Notes: generated from the letters alone by a model not told the origin. Counted from the first letter of the stretch, positions 23,899 to 34,524 are shown. The stretch: DNA of 64,000 nt from Rotaria socialis (GCA_905331475.1 CAJNYU010004459.1:1-64000), one strand, 5' to 3'. A program made the numbers and translations.

Positions 23899-25939
23899 GA
23901 CATCTATCGATTCCATTTCAATTCTTACCCGTAAACCGAATAGCTGTTCAACTGTTCATTCCAGATTCACAACAATTAGAATCATGTCCGTTATCCTGCA
24001 GAAAGTATGGCAGATGCATTCGATACGTAAATAAACAGTTTTCTTATTTTTGTCAATGTGATCAAGGTTATTCGGGTATTCAATGTGAGTTTCAAGAAAA
24101 TTGTTCGTGTTCATCGGATTCATTTTGTCATACTTCATCAATTTGCATTTGTCTTATACACAAACATGCTTCAATTTGTTATTTAAAACTTTCAATTTGT
24201 CAATTATTAAGTAGTACCTGCGAAAATGATGGAATTTGCGTTCCTATCGACCCAGGTCAAACAATCAGGCAGTAAGATCTTGTATGATCATACCTCTGAT
24301 CCGGTATGATCGTATAAGATCAGATGAAATCATACAAGGAATCGTAAAGCCTGATCATCGTATCAATTCGTATTGTAAGATTTCTGTAAGATTCTTATCA
24401 GATCTTACAAGAATCTTATGTCCTGATAAGATCTTATACGAATCTTACAATACGAATGGATACGATGATCTGACTTTACAATTTTTTGTATGATTTCATC
24501 TGATCTTACAAGAATACCGTCTGATTGTTTCACATGGGGATGATCACATTGTTCGTAACAAGTTTACATGTCTATGTAAGGGAAGTTTTTATGGAAGTAG
24601 ATGTGAAAATTCGAAAAGTGAAATTGATGTTAACGTTGATGAAGAAACATTTGAACAAACGACGGCTATGTTTATACATTTTATTACTGTATTTGAAAAT
24701 GTTCAACATCAACGTATAACAACACTGAAAAAGATGAAATATGACGAAAGTACAATAGAACTTTTTGTCACTCATTCATTTCATATTGTCATTGGTGAAT
24801 TACTCAATAAAAGTTATTATTTACTTGTATCAAGAGAAGCATCTATTGAATCAGAATACATCCAAACTGAATTTTTGCCAAATCACCGATGTATTTTTTT
24901 ACGTGAGTTATTGAACAAAACTTTTCGTTCGTATCCTCGCCTTCGCCGTATCAAATATTATCCTCTTTTATGTCGAAAAAATCAACAACTGAAATGTTTC
25001 TATGATGAAAACTACATGTGTATATGTGATTTAGATCGATTTTCGAATTGTTTCACATTCCATCATTCCAGCACTTACAATTGCCAAGATCACAATGATT
25101 GTGAGAACGGTGGTCAATATTTTCAAGGCAATGCTACATGTCCGAGTGTAATGTATGAGTTTGTCCGGAATGTTATTACGGAGCGAAGTGTCAATTTTCA
25201 ACCAGTGGTTTGTTTTGTCACTTGAGTTTCTTCTTAGATATGACTCTTCAAGTTCTTTTGACTTCAAATGATTGGCTCGATGCGTGTGTGTCAGTCGAAC
25301 GAATATTTGCTGTTATTAAAAGGGTCAACTTTGACAAACGTAAGAGTAAAACAATAGCCAAATGTATAGCTTTACGTATTGTCCCCTTTAACACCTATAG
25401 CACATCTGCATATTCGTCTGCATCGCCAATTGATTGATGATAATGATCTTGTTGAACAACGAACATGGCGTTTCGTTCGATGTTCTTATTCAATCAATAT
25501 TTTCAATTCATTTATTATTCTCTGTCATTTCCTTATTCCGTTTACTATCAATTTAATTTCTACTATATTCATTATCATTTTTATAGCTCGTTCTCGGTTT
25601 AATCTACAACCCGGAATCACATTTACACAACATTTAGAATTAAAATTCAAACAAAATAAACATCATTTCATAGCATCTTGTGCATTGGTGTTATTAGCAT
25701 TGCCACGTTTGATCACATCGTTGACTAGAGGATGTATGAAAACACCACGGAATTCATGGTTATTTCTTTTCGGTTATTTAATTTCATTTTTATCATCGAC
25801 GATTAAATTTTTCGCCTATATTTTACCTTGGAAAATCTACAAAGATGAATTCAAAAATGTCATGAAAACAAGCATGAGAACATTGCGCATGACCAACATT
25901 CGTAAGCATTTGTTTCATGATTTGACTGGCTTAAACTAA
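23899..25939 (+). pseudogene. EGF-like/7TM receptor pseudogene with MITE insertion
   Basis: The first part (about 23899-24250) encodes cysteine-rich EGF-like repeats: a CPLSC..GRC..CQCDQGYSGIQC repeat, then a CENDGIC opening. A MITE (24251-24538) splits that EGF repeat, which resumes with FTCLCKGSFYGSRC. A roughly 190-residue extracellular stem and another EGF-like start (CQDHNDCENGG) follow. The 7TM domain is partly lost: after 25200 only a short piece remains before an E/DRY-like CVSVERIFAV segment (about 25290). Then come TM5-like (about 25490-25590) and TM6/TM7-like spans up to 25939. Frame changes occur near 25200-25230 and 25380-25440. The arrangement of EGF repeats plus a rhodopsin-like 7TM is one I associate with bdelloid rotifers (recollection, not a search). 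Non-functional as it stands. Confidence 0.7.
24251..24538. mobile_element. CCCAGGTCAAACAATC-ended MITE in a coding exon
   Basis: A 288-bp element with ends CCCAGGTCAAACAATCAG and CTGATTGTTTCACATGGG. The interior consists of GTAAGATC / GATCTTAC, ATCATAC and ATACGA units in both orientations, so it folds into a near-complete hairpin. It lies inside an EGF-repeat coding segment whose protein homology continues on both sides. No GT-AG pair at its edges would allow it to be spliced out cleanly. Confidence 0.7.
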
Positions 25940-26399
25940 ACATTTATAATTCTACGAAGAGAAATTAAGTACTTCTTTTGGTTTGATTCTAATAAATGAA
26001 AGTTTATTCATCATTTATATGTAGTTAAAGTCCTGATCTGTCTATCGTTGACATCTCGAAATACTATAGTGTCTGTGGTAGCAATAGTACCAACTCAACT
26101 CAATTCTATTTTATATAATCACACAGATATGCATCCTTGTGCAATATTTATGTACTGCCATGATTAGAGAAGTGCAATCTATATGTCCTATGCATATGAT
26201 ATGACTGTATATTTGATACATCCCATCTTATCTATCCGTAGTGTAGATTTCGCTGCGACAGAAAAAAGAAGGGCATAACAGATGTGCTAACAACAATCAG
26301 GGAAAAGCACATAGCGTTATAAAATAACTGATTAGTAAACAAGTTTATAATTTTTCGAAAAAGTCTTGACAACGATAAAATTGAGTTCATTTTTGTTGA
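25940..26399. other. Intergenic, no gene seen
   Basis: 460 bp of AT-rich sequence between the receptor pseudogene and the phosphoglycerate mutase-like gene. Presumed promoter region of the latter; no element recognised. Confidence 0.4.
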
Positions 26400-27500
26400 A
26401 TGGCAACCAATACAATAAAAAATTCTTCTGATTGTGCTAAATGTGCTATTTGTCGATGCCGTTGTTGCATAAATAAACGTACGAAATGTTCACGAGTAAA
26501 AAAAACTCTTATTCAATCAGATATAAAATTAAATGATCATGAACGACGTTGCTGTCTAATTCTGGTACGACATGGAATCAGCCAAGATGAAATTGATAAG
26601 CGTTTTTCCGGATGGAATGATTGTGATTTATCAACTATTGGCAATGAACAAATGCATCGAACAGGTCAAGCTCTTCATCAAGCAAAACTTTCCGTCGACA
26701 TCTGTTTTACTAGTGTACTTAAACGTGCAGCTAAATCCTTATTTATTATCCAAGAAGAAATGGATTATCTGTGGTTACCAGTCTATAATACATGGCGACT
26801 TAATGATCGTATGTTAGGCAATCTAACGGGTTTTAATCGCGATAGAGCCGATGCTTTATTTGGTCAAAATCAAATAAAAGAATGGCTCACTCGACCAGAA
26901 TTAGCACCACCGTTACTCGAAGAATCAAATGCATTGCATCCGCAATCGAATTATAAATATCATCACATATCTTCTATTGTTCCATCAACAGAAACACTTT
27001 CTGATGTTCGAAAGCGACTTTTACCATTTTTTTATGATCAATTATTGAGCAATTTATATCTTGGTAAAAATATTATTCTTGTCACACATGAAGATATAGT
27101 AAAAGCAATTATTCGCCTTATGAATAACTATGTCGTAGATGACTTTGTCAATTATGCAGTACCAATAGGAATACCTATTGTCTTTGAATTCTCATTAAAT
27201 ACTAATGAATTTATCAATCGTTATTATCTTTCATCGACATTACTGGAAAACAATACCGATAATCAACATCAATTATTTCCGACAGGATTTGATAATAATA
27301 AAATAAAACCAACCAAAGAATTCCCTGTATTAAATTTTGATTCGAAAACATCTAAATTACAAACGGATCTTGATATTAAAGCAAATTCAATAGATCAAAT
27401 ATATCCATCTATTGATCAACAACAAGAGGACAAGACGCTTAAATTTTCAATGCTGTCAACTACTGATATTGCATCGTATCAATCTGATATATTGAAGTAA
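26400..27500 (+). CDS. Phosphoglycerate mutase-like protein, divergent active site
   Basis: 366 residues, single exon, ATG at 26400. Residues about 52-270 match the 2,3-bisphosphoglycerate-dependent phosphoglycerate mutase family (histidine phosphatase fold): LVRHGIS (55-61), FSGWND (69-74), CFTSVLKRAAKS (102-113), TWRLNDRMLGNLTG (131-144), THEDIV (229-234) and PIGIPIVFEF. The phospho-accepting His58 and the second His230 are kept. The usual RHGES is RHGIS, KRAIRT is KRAAKS, the catalytic LNERHYG glutamate is Asp136, and HGNS after the second His is HEDI. The enzyme normally interconverts 3- and 2-phosphoglycerate in glycolysis. With these changes it could be altered in activity or a pseudo-enzyme (inference). 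Added parts: a cysteine-rich N-terminus (CAKCAICRCRCC) and about 90 polar C-terminal residues. The same frame resumes after two TAA codons and stays open to 27665. Confidence 0.75.
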   Translation: MATNTIKNSSDCAKCAICRCRCCINKRTKCSRVKKTLIQSDIKLNDHERRCCLILVRHGISQDEIDKRFSGWNDCDLSTIGNEQMHRTGQALHQAKLSVDICFTSVLKRAAKSLFIIQEEMDYLWLPVYNTWRLNDRMLGNLTGFNRDRADALFGQNQIKEWLTRPELAPPLLEESNALHPQSNYKYHHISSIVPSTETLSDVRKRLLPFFYDQLLSNLYLGKNIILVTHEDIVKAIIRLMNNYVVDDFVNYAVPIGIPIVFEFSLNTNEFINRYYLSSTLLENNTDNQHQLFPTGFDNNKIKPTKEFPVLNFDSKTSKLQTDLDIKANSIDQIYPSIDQQQEDKTLKFSMLSTTDIASYQSDILK

Positions 27501-27665
27501 TTTTAATTTGATATCAGAAAAGAATTTCATCATTATCTATATAGTCAATCGAATCAGAACGATAGTGAATTCATTCCAAATGGCAATGCGTTTTCAGAGA
27601 ATGCTAATGTGGCTACTTCAATAAAGAAAGATAAAAATTGTTGCACATCATCTTTTTCAAAATAA
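27501..27665 (+). other. Possible C-terminal extension of the PGM-like gene
   Basis: Directly downstream, the same reading frame has TAA at 27498 and 27504 and is then open for about 52 codons to a TAA at 27663. It ends in a CCTSSFSK-type tail. The 21 bases 27497-27517 start with GT and end with CAG and would restore the frame if removed, but 21 nt is shorter than normal spliceosomal introns. Alternatives are a recent stop mutation in a longer protein, or chance. Confidence 0.3.
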
Positions 27666-28636
27666 ATGAAGAAACAATCTCTATGTAGCATCTGAGTAGG
27701 TTATCATATTTATATTGCTACTGTGAATTGTCATTTTTCTAAATTCATACATTTAATTGCAATACATAACTAGGTAGTAATAGCATGCTTATGGCTGGCA
27801 GCAATTCTCAAGCTGATAGTATGGGGAAGCAGGGTGCAGTTGAATTAGTTGAAAGTGAATTTGCTGAACTGACAGCTACGGTAAGTTTTTGAAACAGTAT
27901 CTAACTATCTTGATACTTTATCGAAAAAATAAAAAGAGTGTGTATTATGTCAGAGAAATGCAGACTGCGAATCTACCAGGAACGCAAAAGTCTTCTGCAA
28001 TTGTCTTCATACGAAATTGACATCATTGGTAGTAGACTCGGTCCTCTTTGATATACTTCTTACTATTAGTCAATACTCTAAATAAGTCAGTGACGAGATT
28101 AACAGAACGAGATCAACGAATATTACGAACACAAATTGACCAGTAGAAAATATATTAACGACCTTTTAAATAACGCTAAGGGATTTTTACTTCATCGTAT
28201 AAGTCAATCTAAATATGAATATCAATACTTGATTTACATATTCATATGATTCCATACATCATTCTATTCATCGGAATAAATAATAGCAGATTGATTGCAA
28301 AATCAGTGCTTTCAGTGTTTTGAATGTTACCTAATGAAACTCGATCCAAAAAAAATTATTTTATTTTAAGTAAATAAATATAATGCAATATATCACACTC
28401 TATTTTAAATAATTGTTGAAGCATGTTAAAAGATAGATGTAAGATCCAGATAGCAAAGAATGCATGCAGCAATTGTATTAATTATATCACACTAAAAATT
28501 GTCAATATCTTGCATACAGTTGATAATTCAAAATTAAATTAAAACAGTATTTTGATAACAATAAGCGTCCTGTGGTTACTTTAATAATAAGCCGAGATAA
28601 AAATCATAAATTTTATTTGGCTCTCCAAGCGATTAT
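27666..28636. other. AT-rich region with one orphan exon candidate
   Basis: From 27785 (ATG) to 27879 an open stretch encodes a polar N-terminus (MLMAGSNSQADSMGKQ...) and meets a GTAAGT donor at 27880. No following exon was identified. The rest shows nothing recognisable. Confidence 0.3.
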
Positions 28637-28644
28637 GTTCTTAA
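28637..28644 (+). repeat. 8-bp target duplication GTTCTTAA, left
   Basis: Identical to 30061-30068 on the other side of the element. The clean duplication indicates a fairly recent, unrearranged insertion. Confidence 0.85.
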
Positions 28645-30060
28645 CAGGGGTCGCAACGGGCCGCCCGACCCGGCCCAGACCGTTGGTAAATTTTCACCGG
28701 GCCGGGTGGACCGGTGAAAATTTTCTACCGGTCCGGGCGGGCCACGTATTTCTTCGGTCCACCCGTACCGGCTTGTTTTATTTTTTTCTTATGAATCGAA
28801 CATAACTGGTGCGTCAGCATAAATGGCGGTCTCAGTTTTTCTTCAATATTCCTTTCAGCTTTCATAGTTTCGGACTGACTTTTATACCAAAAGATTCAGC
28901 CTTGAATGCTCTACAAAACCATAAAAAAAATGAATCACATGGAGATAGAAACAAAGCAATTATTGTAGTGATACTTCTAACAAACATCGATATCAACTTT
29001 AAAGAACTTGTATTCAAATTAATTTGCATTTTTTCTTGCTAGTGAAACACTTTTAGAAAGCTTCAAAGTAATATTTCTGATGCGATGATGAGCGCACTAT
29101 ATAATGAAACATACGAAAGAATATTTCAACGAAAAAATATTGACAAAGCATTCAGTTTTTGGTCATTCAGTCACCCTCTGGCATATTTCGGCATTTTATT
29201 TGAATCTAGTCGATAGGAAGTGATAATTCTGCAGAATTAAGGTATAACTCCATGATATTCCATAGTGCCAGTCTGTACCTTTAAAAAAAGACAGAAATTT
29301 TTCACCAAAAAATAGTACTTGGTCGACTAATATGAATTTTTCAAGAAAACGGAAAATTATTGGTAAAAACGCGTTTTTTTAGAAAATTTAAAGAAAAAGT
29401 AATACTTATTTTATCCAGCATGTTTTGATTATGAAATTATTTCAGTATACTAATAAGATAGACCTTTTGAAGCTCTACACAATCGGCAGTTCAATTTGGC
29501 TCTATAGCTCGATATGAGAACACATAAATACAAGAAGTCGTAGTTCGTGCTCTAAAGTTGTTGATGTTACTTGTTTTGAGTATTACTGTCATAATATTTT
29601 TGTTTCTATCTCCATACGATTCATTTTTTATGGTTTTGTAGAGCATTCAAGGCTGAATCTTTGGGTAAAAAAGTCAGTCCGAAACTATGAAAGCTGAAAG
29701 GAATATTGAAGAAAAACTGAGACCGTCATATTTGCCGATGCATCCGTTACTTACGGTATTTTTTGTTATCATATGAATTATGTGATCTTATGAAATTTAT
29801 TAAGAAATCAAAGTCACACTGTGTACGTGTAGGTAACTTTTTCTAAATACTGCATTAAGTTTCAATATTATTAATCTCAAATATGATTAAAAGATAGTTC
29901 ATCGGATTATGTCGGTCCGGTCCGGTCGGTCCAGACAAATCAACGGGTCGGGTCGGACCGGACCGTTGTGATTAATGTGTCGGTCCGGGCGGGCCCATCT
30001 AGCTGACGGGTCACAATGGGTCGGGTCGGTCCATGAAAAGTTGGACCGTTGCGACCCCTG
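28645..30060. mobile_element. hAT-like foldback element, 1.4 kb
   Basis: The ends are CAGGGGTCGCAACGG and its complement, flanked by the 8-bp duplication GTTCTTAA (28637-28644 and 30061-30068). CAGGGGTCG...CAAC-type ends with an 8-bp duplication are characteristic of hAT. Subterminal zones (28660-28770 and 29905-30045) are arrays of GGGTCGGGTCGGTCC / CGGCCCG units. Inside, about 28795-28960 pairs in inverted orientation with about 29600-29745 (for example CTTTCATAGTTTCGGACTGA against its complement). No transposase frame, so non-autonomous. Confidence 0.85.
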
Positions 30061-30130
30061 GTTCTTAACTATTTCTCTAGAATTAATAAAAAAATAGTAT
30101 TATTTTAAATTAAAGTATGAGTAACTTTAC

Positions 30131-32215
30131 TTGGACGAATATAATCAGATAGGCAAAAAGTATCCCACTCTATCTTCTTATTTTGAATAAGTATACATGC
30201 AAGTCGAATGGATCTCTGATCAAATTCAGCATGATGTAAATTTTTCACAGTGTCCTCATTAAGTTGATAGAATACCTTCATTTTCGCTGTTTTCGTCTTA
30301 GATAACCATGATCTATTCATTAATCTTAATGATAATCTAAAAAGAAAGATTGATGTAAACATCAAAATATTAGTCCGACATATCATACCCGCAAGTTCCG
30401 TCAGATTGAATTTGCAGTGAATTTAAATTTAGTTGAATTGGATTGATCCCATCTGTGTGTTTTTTTGCACCAGGAGGCAAGAATTGTATATCATCAGATG
30501 TATAAAAGTTTCGTTTATTATCGACTTTTTCTTCATGCACAACAGCAACCATCAAATAAATGTCATGTACTGATTGTTGATTTAAAAAGATGTATCGTGC
30601 CGGAATCTAATATAAAACAAATCAAGTATCCTTTAGAATGTTTTTAATTGATATAATATTTTTACAATTGAGATCCGTAAGAACCTAACTCAAGTCTATT
30701 GAGTGATTGAAAATATTTCTGTTTGAATTATATATGTTAAAATTTTAATCTACCATGAAATATTGCAATACTAACTATGCAAGTTGTGTTGATGTTTCAA
30801 AGGACTGTCTAAAGGATTTAATAAGCGTTGATCTACTTTCGGGCTCACAATTTTATCATTTAGACTGTAGAGTGGTGAACTATGGTGAGAATAGATTTTA
30901 TATTTCTAGAAAATCTTTGCTGTTTGGAAACGTACTTTTATTCGAGGCAAAATGCTTTTTCCTTTATCTGCTTGAGTCTTGATTCCTTGAATACGCATAA
31001 CATAAGGTGATCGATTTTTCGGTCTATAAAGTCGTCGGAAATATTTGTATCGTGCTGTATATTCTGATAAGGTTGAACGTCGTGCGCAATTTTTAATGAA
31101 GCTGATAACGGTAGTGATGTTGCCGGTTGCGCAATATGATCAAGAAGAGGTAAGGTAGGATAGTCGAAAATTCTCTCATAAATACCTGGACATAATGTTC
31201 CTGTTGGAATGGCTTCATTGCTGGGTGGCGGATTTATAAGAGTATCTTTAAGATTGTCGGCAACAGCTGGCACTCCAAAATTAATTTTTTCAGTTAAACC
31301 TAATTCATTTTGATACGATTGAAATGATGTTTCCGACGTTTCCTCTGCAATTGAGGTGTTGAGAGCACATAAAGGTAGTATGAGGTCATTATTTGGGGGA
31401 CGTAGAGCAAATGGATTTTCGTACATTAATGGTCTGGAACAGTTCGTCAAGTCGATGGATTCATCTGATTTGTATGCATCTAGTGTTGCTACTGAAAATA
31501 ATGCAAACGAATTCTTTATTAAGACCTTGTCGTAATCTTACAAAAAATCTTACTTTCTGATGATGTCGAAATAGATAATTCTTCTGGACTTGAGGCTAGT
31601 TTTTCTTCTCCGTAGATGATATTGATCACATCTTGTATTCTAGTTTTACTCTTGGTACTATTAGGTTTGTATAATAAATCTATTGTCGAATCTTCATGTT
31701 TTACTTTCTTCATGCAGTGTTGCCAATCATAATAATCTTAAATTAGAATTAACAGTTGAAACTAGTTGTAATGCTATATATTATATATGTGGTTTGAGAA
31801 ATGTCTAACAGTGAAAATAAGTTAGTGTACATGCTATATTTAACTATTACAAAGACTTTGAGTGTTTTTTGGTGCTAGCATGTATTTTTAGAGATAGACA
31901 TACTAATCTATTGTGGGCTATCTTTTATTCTATATATTTTAACTTACTTGCTGGTTGGTGATCCAATAAAATATCACCGTAAATCGTATTCATATATCTC
32001 AAATGTAGTCGTTCGTGTAATTCCCCCAAGTATTCATTGTCTAAGACAATAGTTTCTCTGTAGTACTTGTCCTGGACTTGGATTTCAAACGTAGCTGGAT
32101 TAATACCAAACTTTTCTCCAACTATAACTTTGATAGAACTTAAAGACATATTGGAGTTCAAAACGAAATGGTGAAATTTGTGATTAAATGTTAGATAAAG
32201 ATTGTAGTTGGCCAT
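30131..32215 (-). CDS. Rel-homology-like gene, minus-strand paralog (3' end open)
   Basis: A six-exon model with all phases consistent: 32215-31948, 31736-31554, 31491-31186, 31063-30936, 30606-30389, 30336-30131, each with GT donors and AG acceptors, giving at least 436 residues. Exon 1 encodes an approximately 90-residue domain (possibly beta-grasp-like) with VLDNEYLGEL. Exons 2-3 are polar and low complexity. Exons 4-6 contain ARYKYFRRLYRP, KSILPRIK, DIYLMVAVVHEE and FDQRSIRLACILI. Their order and spacing recall the Rel/NF-kB DNA-binding half (R-F-R-Y, P-x-I-x-I, V-x-L-V-x and DLNxVRLxF), but the key residues are poorly kept. The last donor at 30130 leads toward the hAT-like element, and no further exon was found. 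Exon 3 can also be read through to a stop at 30938, an alternative isoform. The Rel call is inference. Confidence 0.45.
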
Positions 32216-32753
32216 ATGTTTAATAAAATTCTCCTTCTAGTATATATTCTATGCAATAAATCCCACAGAATGTACCGATCCTTTTTTTAATCAGTTTGTG
32301 TTGCAAAATATACCATATATTAAATAAATTTGAATATATTCACCAATTTAATAAGGGTGAATTCGTAGTATTGCCGCAGTTTCACATTTGTGTACTTTTT
32401 TGTTGATGTAAAAAGTAGGGGAAAACATCGAGCTTGAAAAGTCCGAATCATTTTTCCTACCGTTAAATTTTTCGTTCTTTTCTGCATCACAAGAAACAAG
32501 GAGAAAGAATTATATTTACATAAATATTGTCACTTTCTTTCGTTGAAAAAGTTGTTTTCGGTCTTATTATTTTCTTTGTCTTGTTCGGATGCCATATAAA
32601 AATTGTATGATTCAGTAGGAAAGAGTATGCTTTATTGTTCCAACGGTGGTGTCTGATAGTAAGAATTCTCCATCAACTTGACTTCTAGCTGTATGGAATA
32701 TAATTTGTGGTATTGCATTTAATGATCAAAACGAATGAGATAGTAGCAGCGTG
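32216..32753. promoter_or_regulatory. Shared bidirectional upstream region
   Basis: 538 bp between two divergently transcribed paralogous genes, so it presumably holds both promoters. AT-rich; I could not pick out a convincing TATA box or a kappa-B-like site. Confidence 0.35.
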
Positions 32754-34524
32754 ATGGTTCATACAATATTACAAATTGTTGATAGCAATGGAAAAAAGAT
32801 ATACAGCTATAAGACACAGCGTTTTACTGAAACAACAACGACGAAGGATATTGTGACTTTCATCTTACAAAAGTCTAACAAGTTTAAGCCTCCATTGCAT
32901 ATTGAAATTCAGGATCAACCGGATGGCGATTTTGTCACTTTGGATGATGATTATTTGGCAGAATATGAGCCATTCAATCCAAATAATGTTGACACGACTA
33001 CGGGTCGAGTAACTAATTTACCAGGAAAAACAGTAAAATTGAAAATTACCCTGCTGGGTGAGTGTACTAATAGCACATTGTATTTTTCTTCTACTATCAT
33101 GAATATGTCTTGAATAGATTATGATTGTCTTTCAACTATCAGCCAAGCAGTTGTAAAAACAACAGAAGGTTTAGTTAACTTCAAAGCTTTGGAGTTTTAT
33201 CAAATATTTCGCTTTTTAGTTTTGTCAACCAGTATTCAACAAACAGAAGAGACGTACCATGGTGATCAATCGTTGTCAACTTCAGAAGCATCAGCTATTC
33301 CTACTATTGAATTATCTGAAGATCCAAAAATGGGTTTTGTTCCTGGTCATAATGTCAATGATATACAAAGAGATCAGTACATATCTGATGCAAAGAATGT
33401 GGCAACAGGAAAAATAACCGGTAAACTTGCAAAAAGTCAAGCTAAAAGAGAATTACAAGAGAAATATGCATCTAAATTGCCTAAAATTAAAGTAAGGTTA
33501 TTGAAAATATGTCATGTACTCTTATTATGTCTTTTTAAATGATAGATTTTGGATCATTACATTTTAAAAGAAATTGGTCACGAATGGAAATTAGTCGGTC
33601 TCTTAGTACTGGACGTTTGTAAATCGGGACAACGTTCTCTATACTCTCATCCAGAACGAGCATGTTTAGAGAAAGATAATTTAGAAAAAATAGATCAATA
33701 TGAACTCAATATTGAACCTAGTGATTTGGCAGTGGAAAAGGAGTAAACTAAATTCACTAGTTCAAATTGAAATTTTCTGTTTTTGTTAATTATAGGCTGG
33801 AGCTACTAGTTGTAGCAATCAAAAGGAGCAAAACTGAGTCCGAACACGCCGTTAAATATCTTGTGTCATATTAAAAACAGCCAGCAAAACAAATCATCGG
33901 ACTCCGCACAGAATTTTCAAAAGTCTCGAATCGCTTTTTTTCTTCAGAAAGATGGTGTTCTTCTATGCGAAACTTCAGTTCTATCTGATGAAATGAATTT
34001 TGGGAGTACTTATAACTTACGTTAGTTTCTTACAGATAATCAACGTTTGTTTTGAACATCTAGAGAAAACTTCAAAATTCACCTTGGCACCTCCTTCGAA
34101 TGCTTCGACAGATACAGCGGCAACAACATCGCAAAGCAACAAGTCAAAGCGCCGTATGTTGTCACTGTTCGTCTATTAATTATGTAAAAAAAAACACGCA
34201 TCTTAGGAAATACTTCAAATCAACGATCTAAACGTGCCAAGAGAGTGACAGTGTCGTCTTCTAACAATAATACTTCGTATCCTACTTTCCATCCGGATCT
34301 TCCAGTGCTTTTTACAACTAGTCAAATGAGTGATACTGTATTTCAAGGAAGCTCGGATAATATACCATCTAGTTTAGAACCTCCATTGGTAAGTTATTGA
34401 AATAACTAGTTTTATTATGAAGAATTGTATGATCTGAAACGATTTGATTTTTTTTCTATTTGAATAGAGTTTAGGTTCAGGTTGGGGAGGATTATTCGAC
34501 TCAATCGATGGAACTGATAGCTGA
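32754..34524 (+). CDS. Rel-homology-like gene, plus-strand paralog, possibly frameshifted
   Basis: Exons: 32754-33057, 33220-33491, 33546-33742 and 33796 to about 33992. Likely later exons begin at about 34036 and 34206 (ending 34388), with a final one at 34468-34524. Phases at the first exon end (1), after LPKIK (0), at 33742 (2) and near 33992 (1) equal those of the minus-strand paralog. Exon 1 shares the N-terminal domain (TLDDDYLAEY against VLDNEYLGEL). Exon 2 ends KYASKLPKIK, exon 3 has KLVGLLVLDV..RSLYS, and exon 4 starts LELLVVAIKRSKTES. The homologous SRIAFFLQKDG..VLSDEM then continues in a different frame, which implies a one-base shift at the A-run near 33871-33876. A basic, nuclear-signal-like stretch (NKSKRR, RSKRAKR) follows. 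ATG 32754 is chosen because it opens the shared domain. Function inferred only. Confidence 0.4.

Noticed and set aside
28572-29042. Two 77-codon plus-strand frames
   Set aside because: They fall inside the hAT-like element and its GC-rich array; no conserved protein features.
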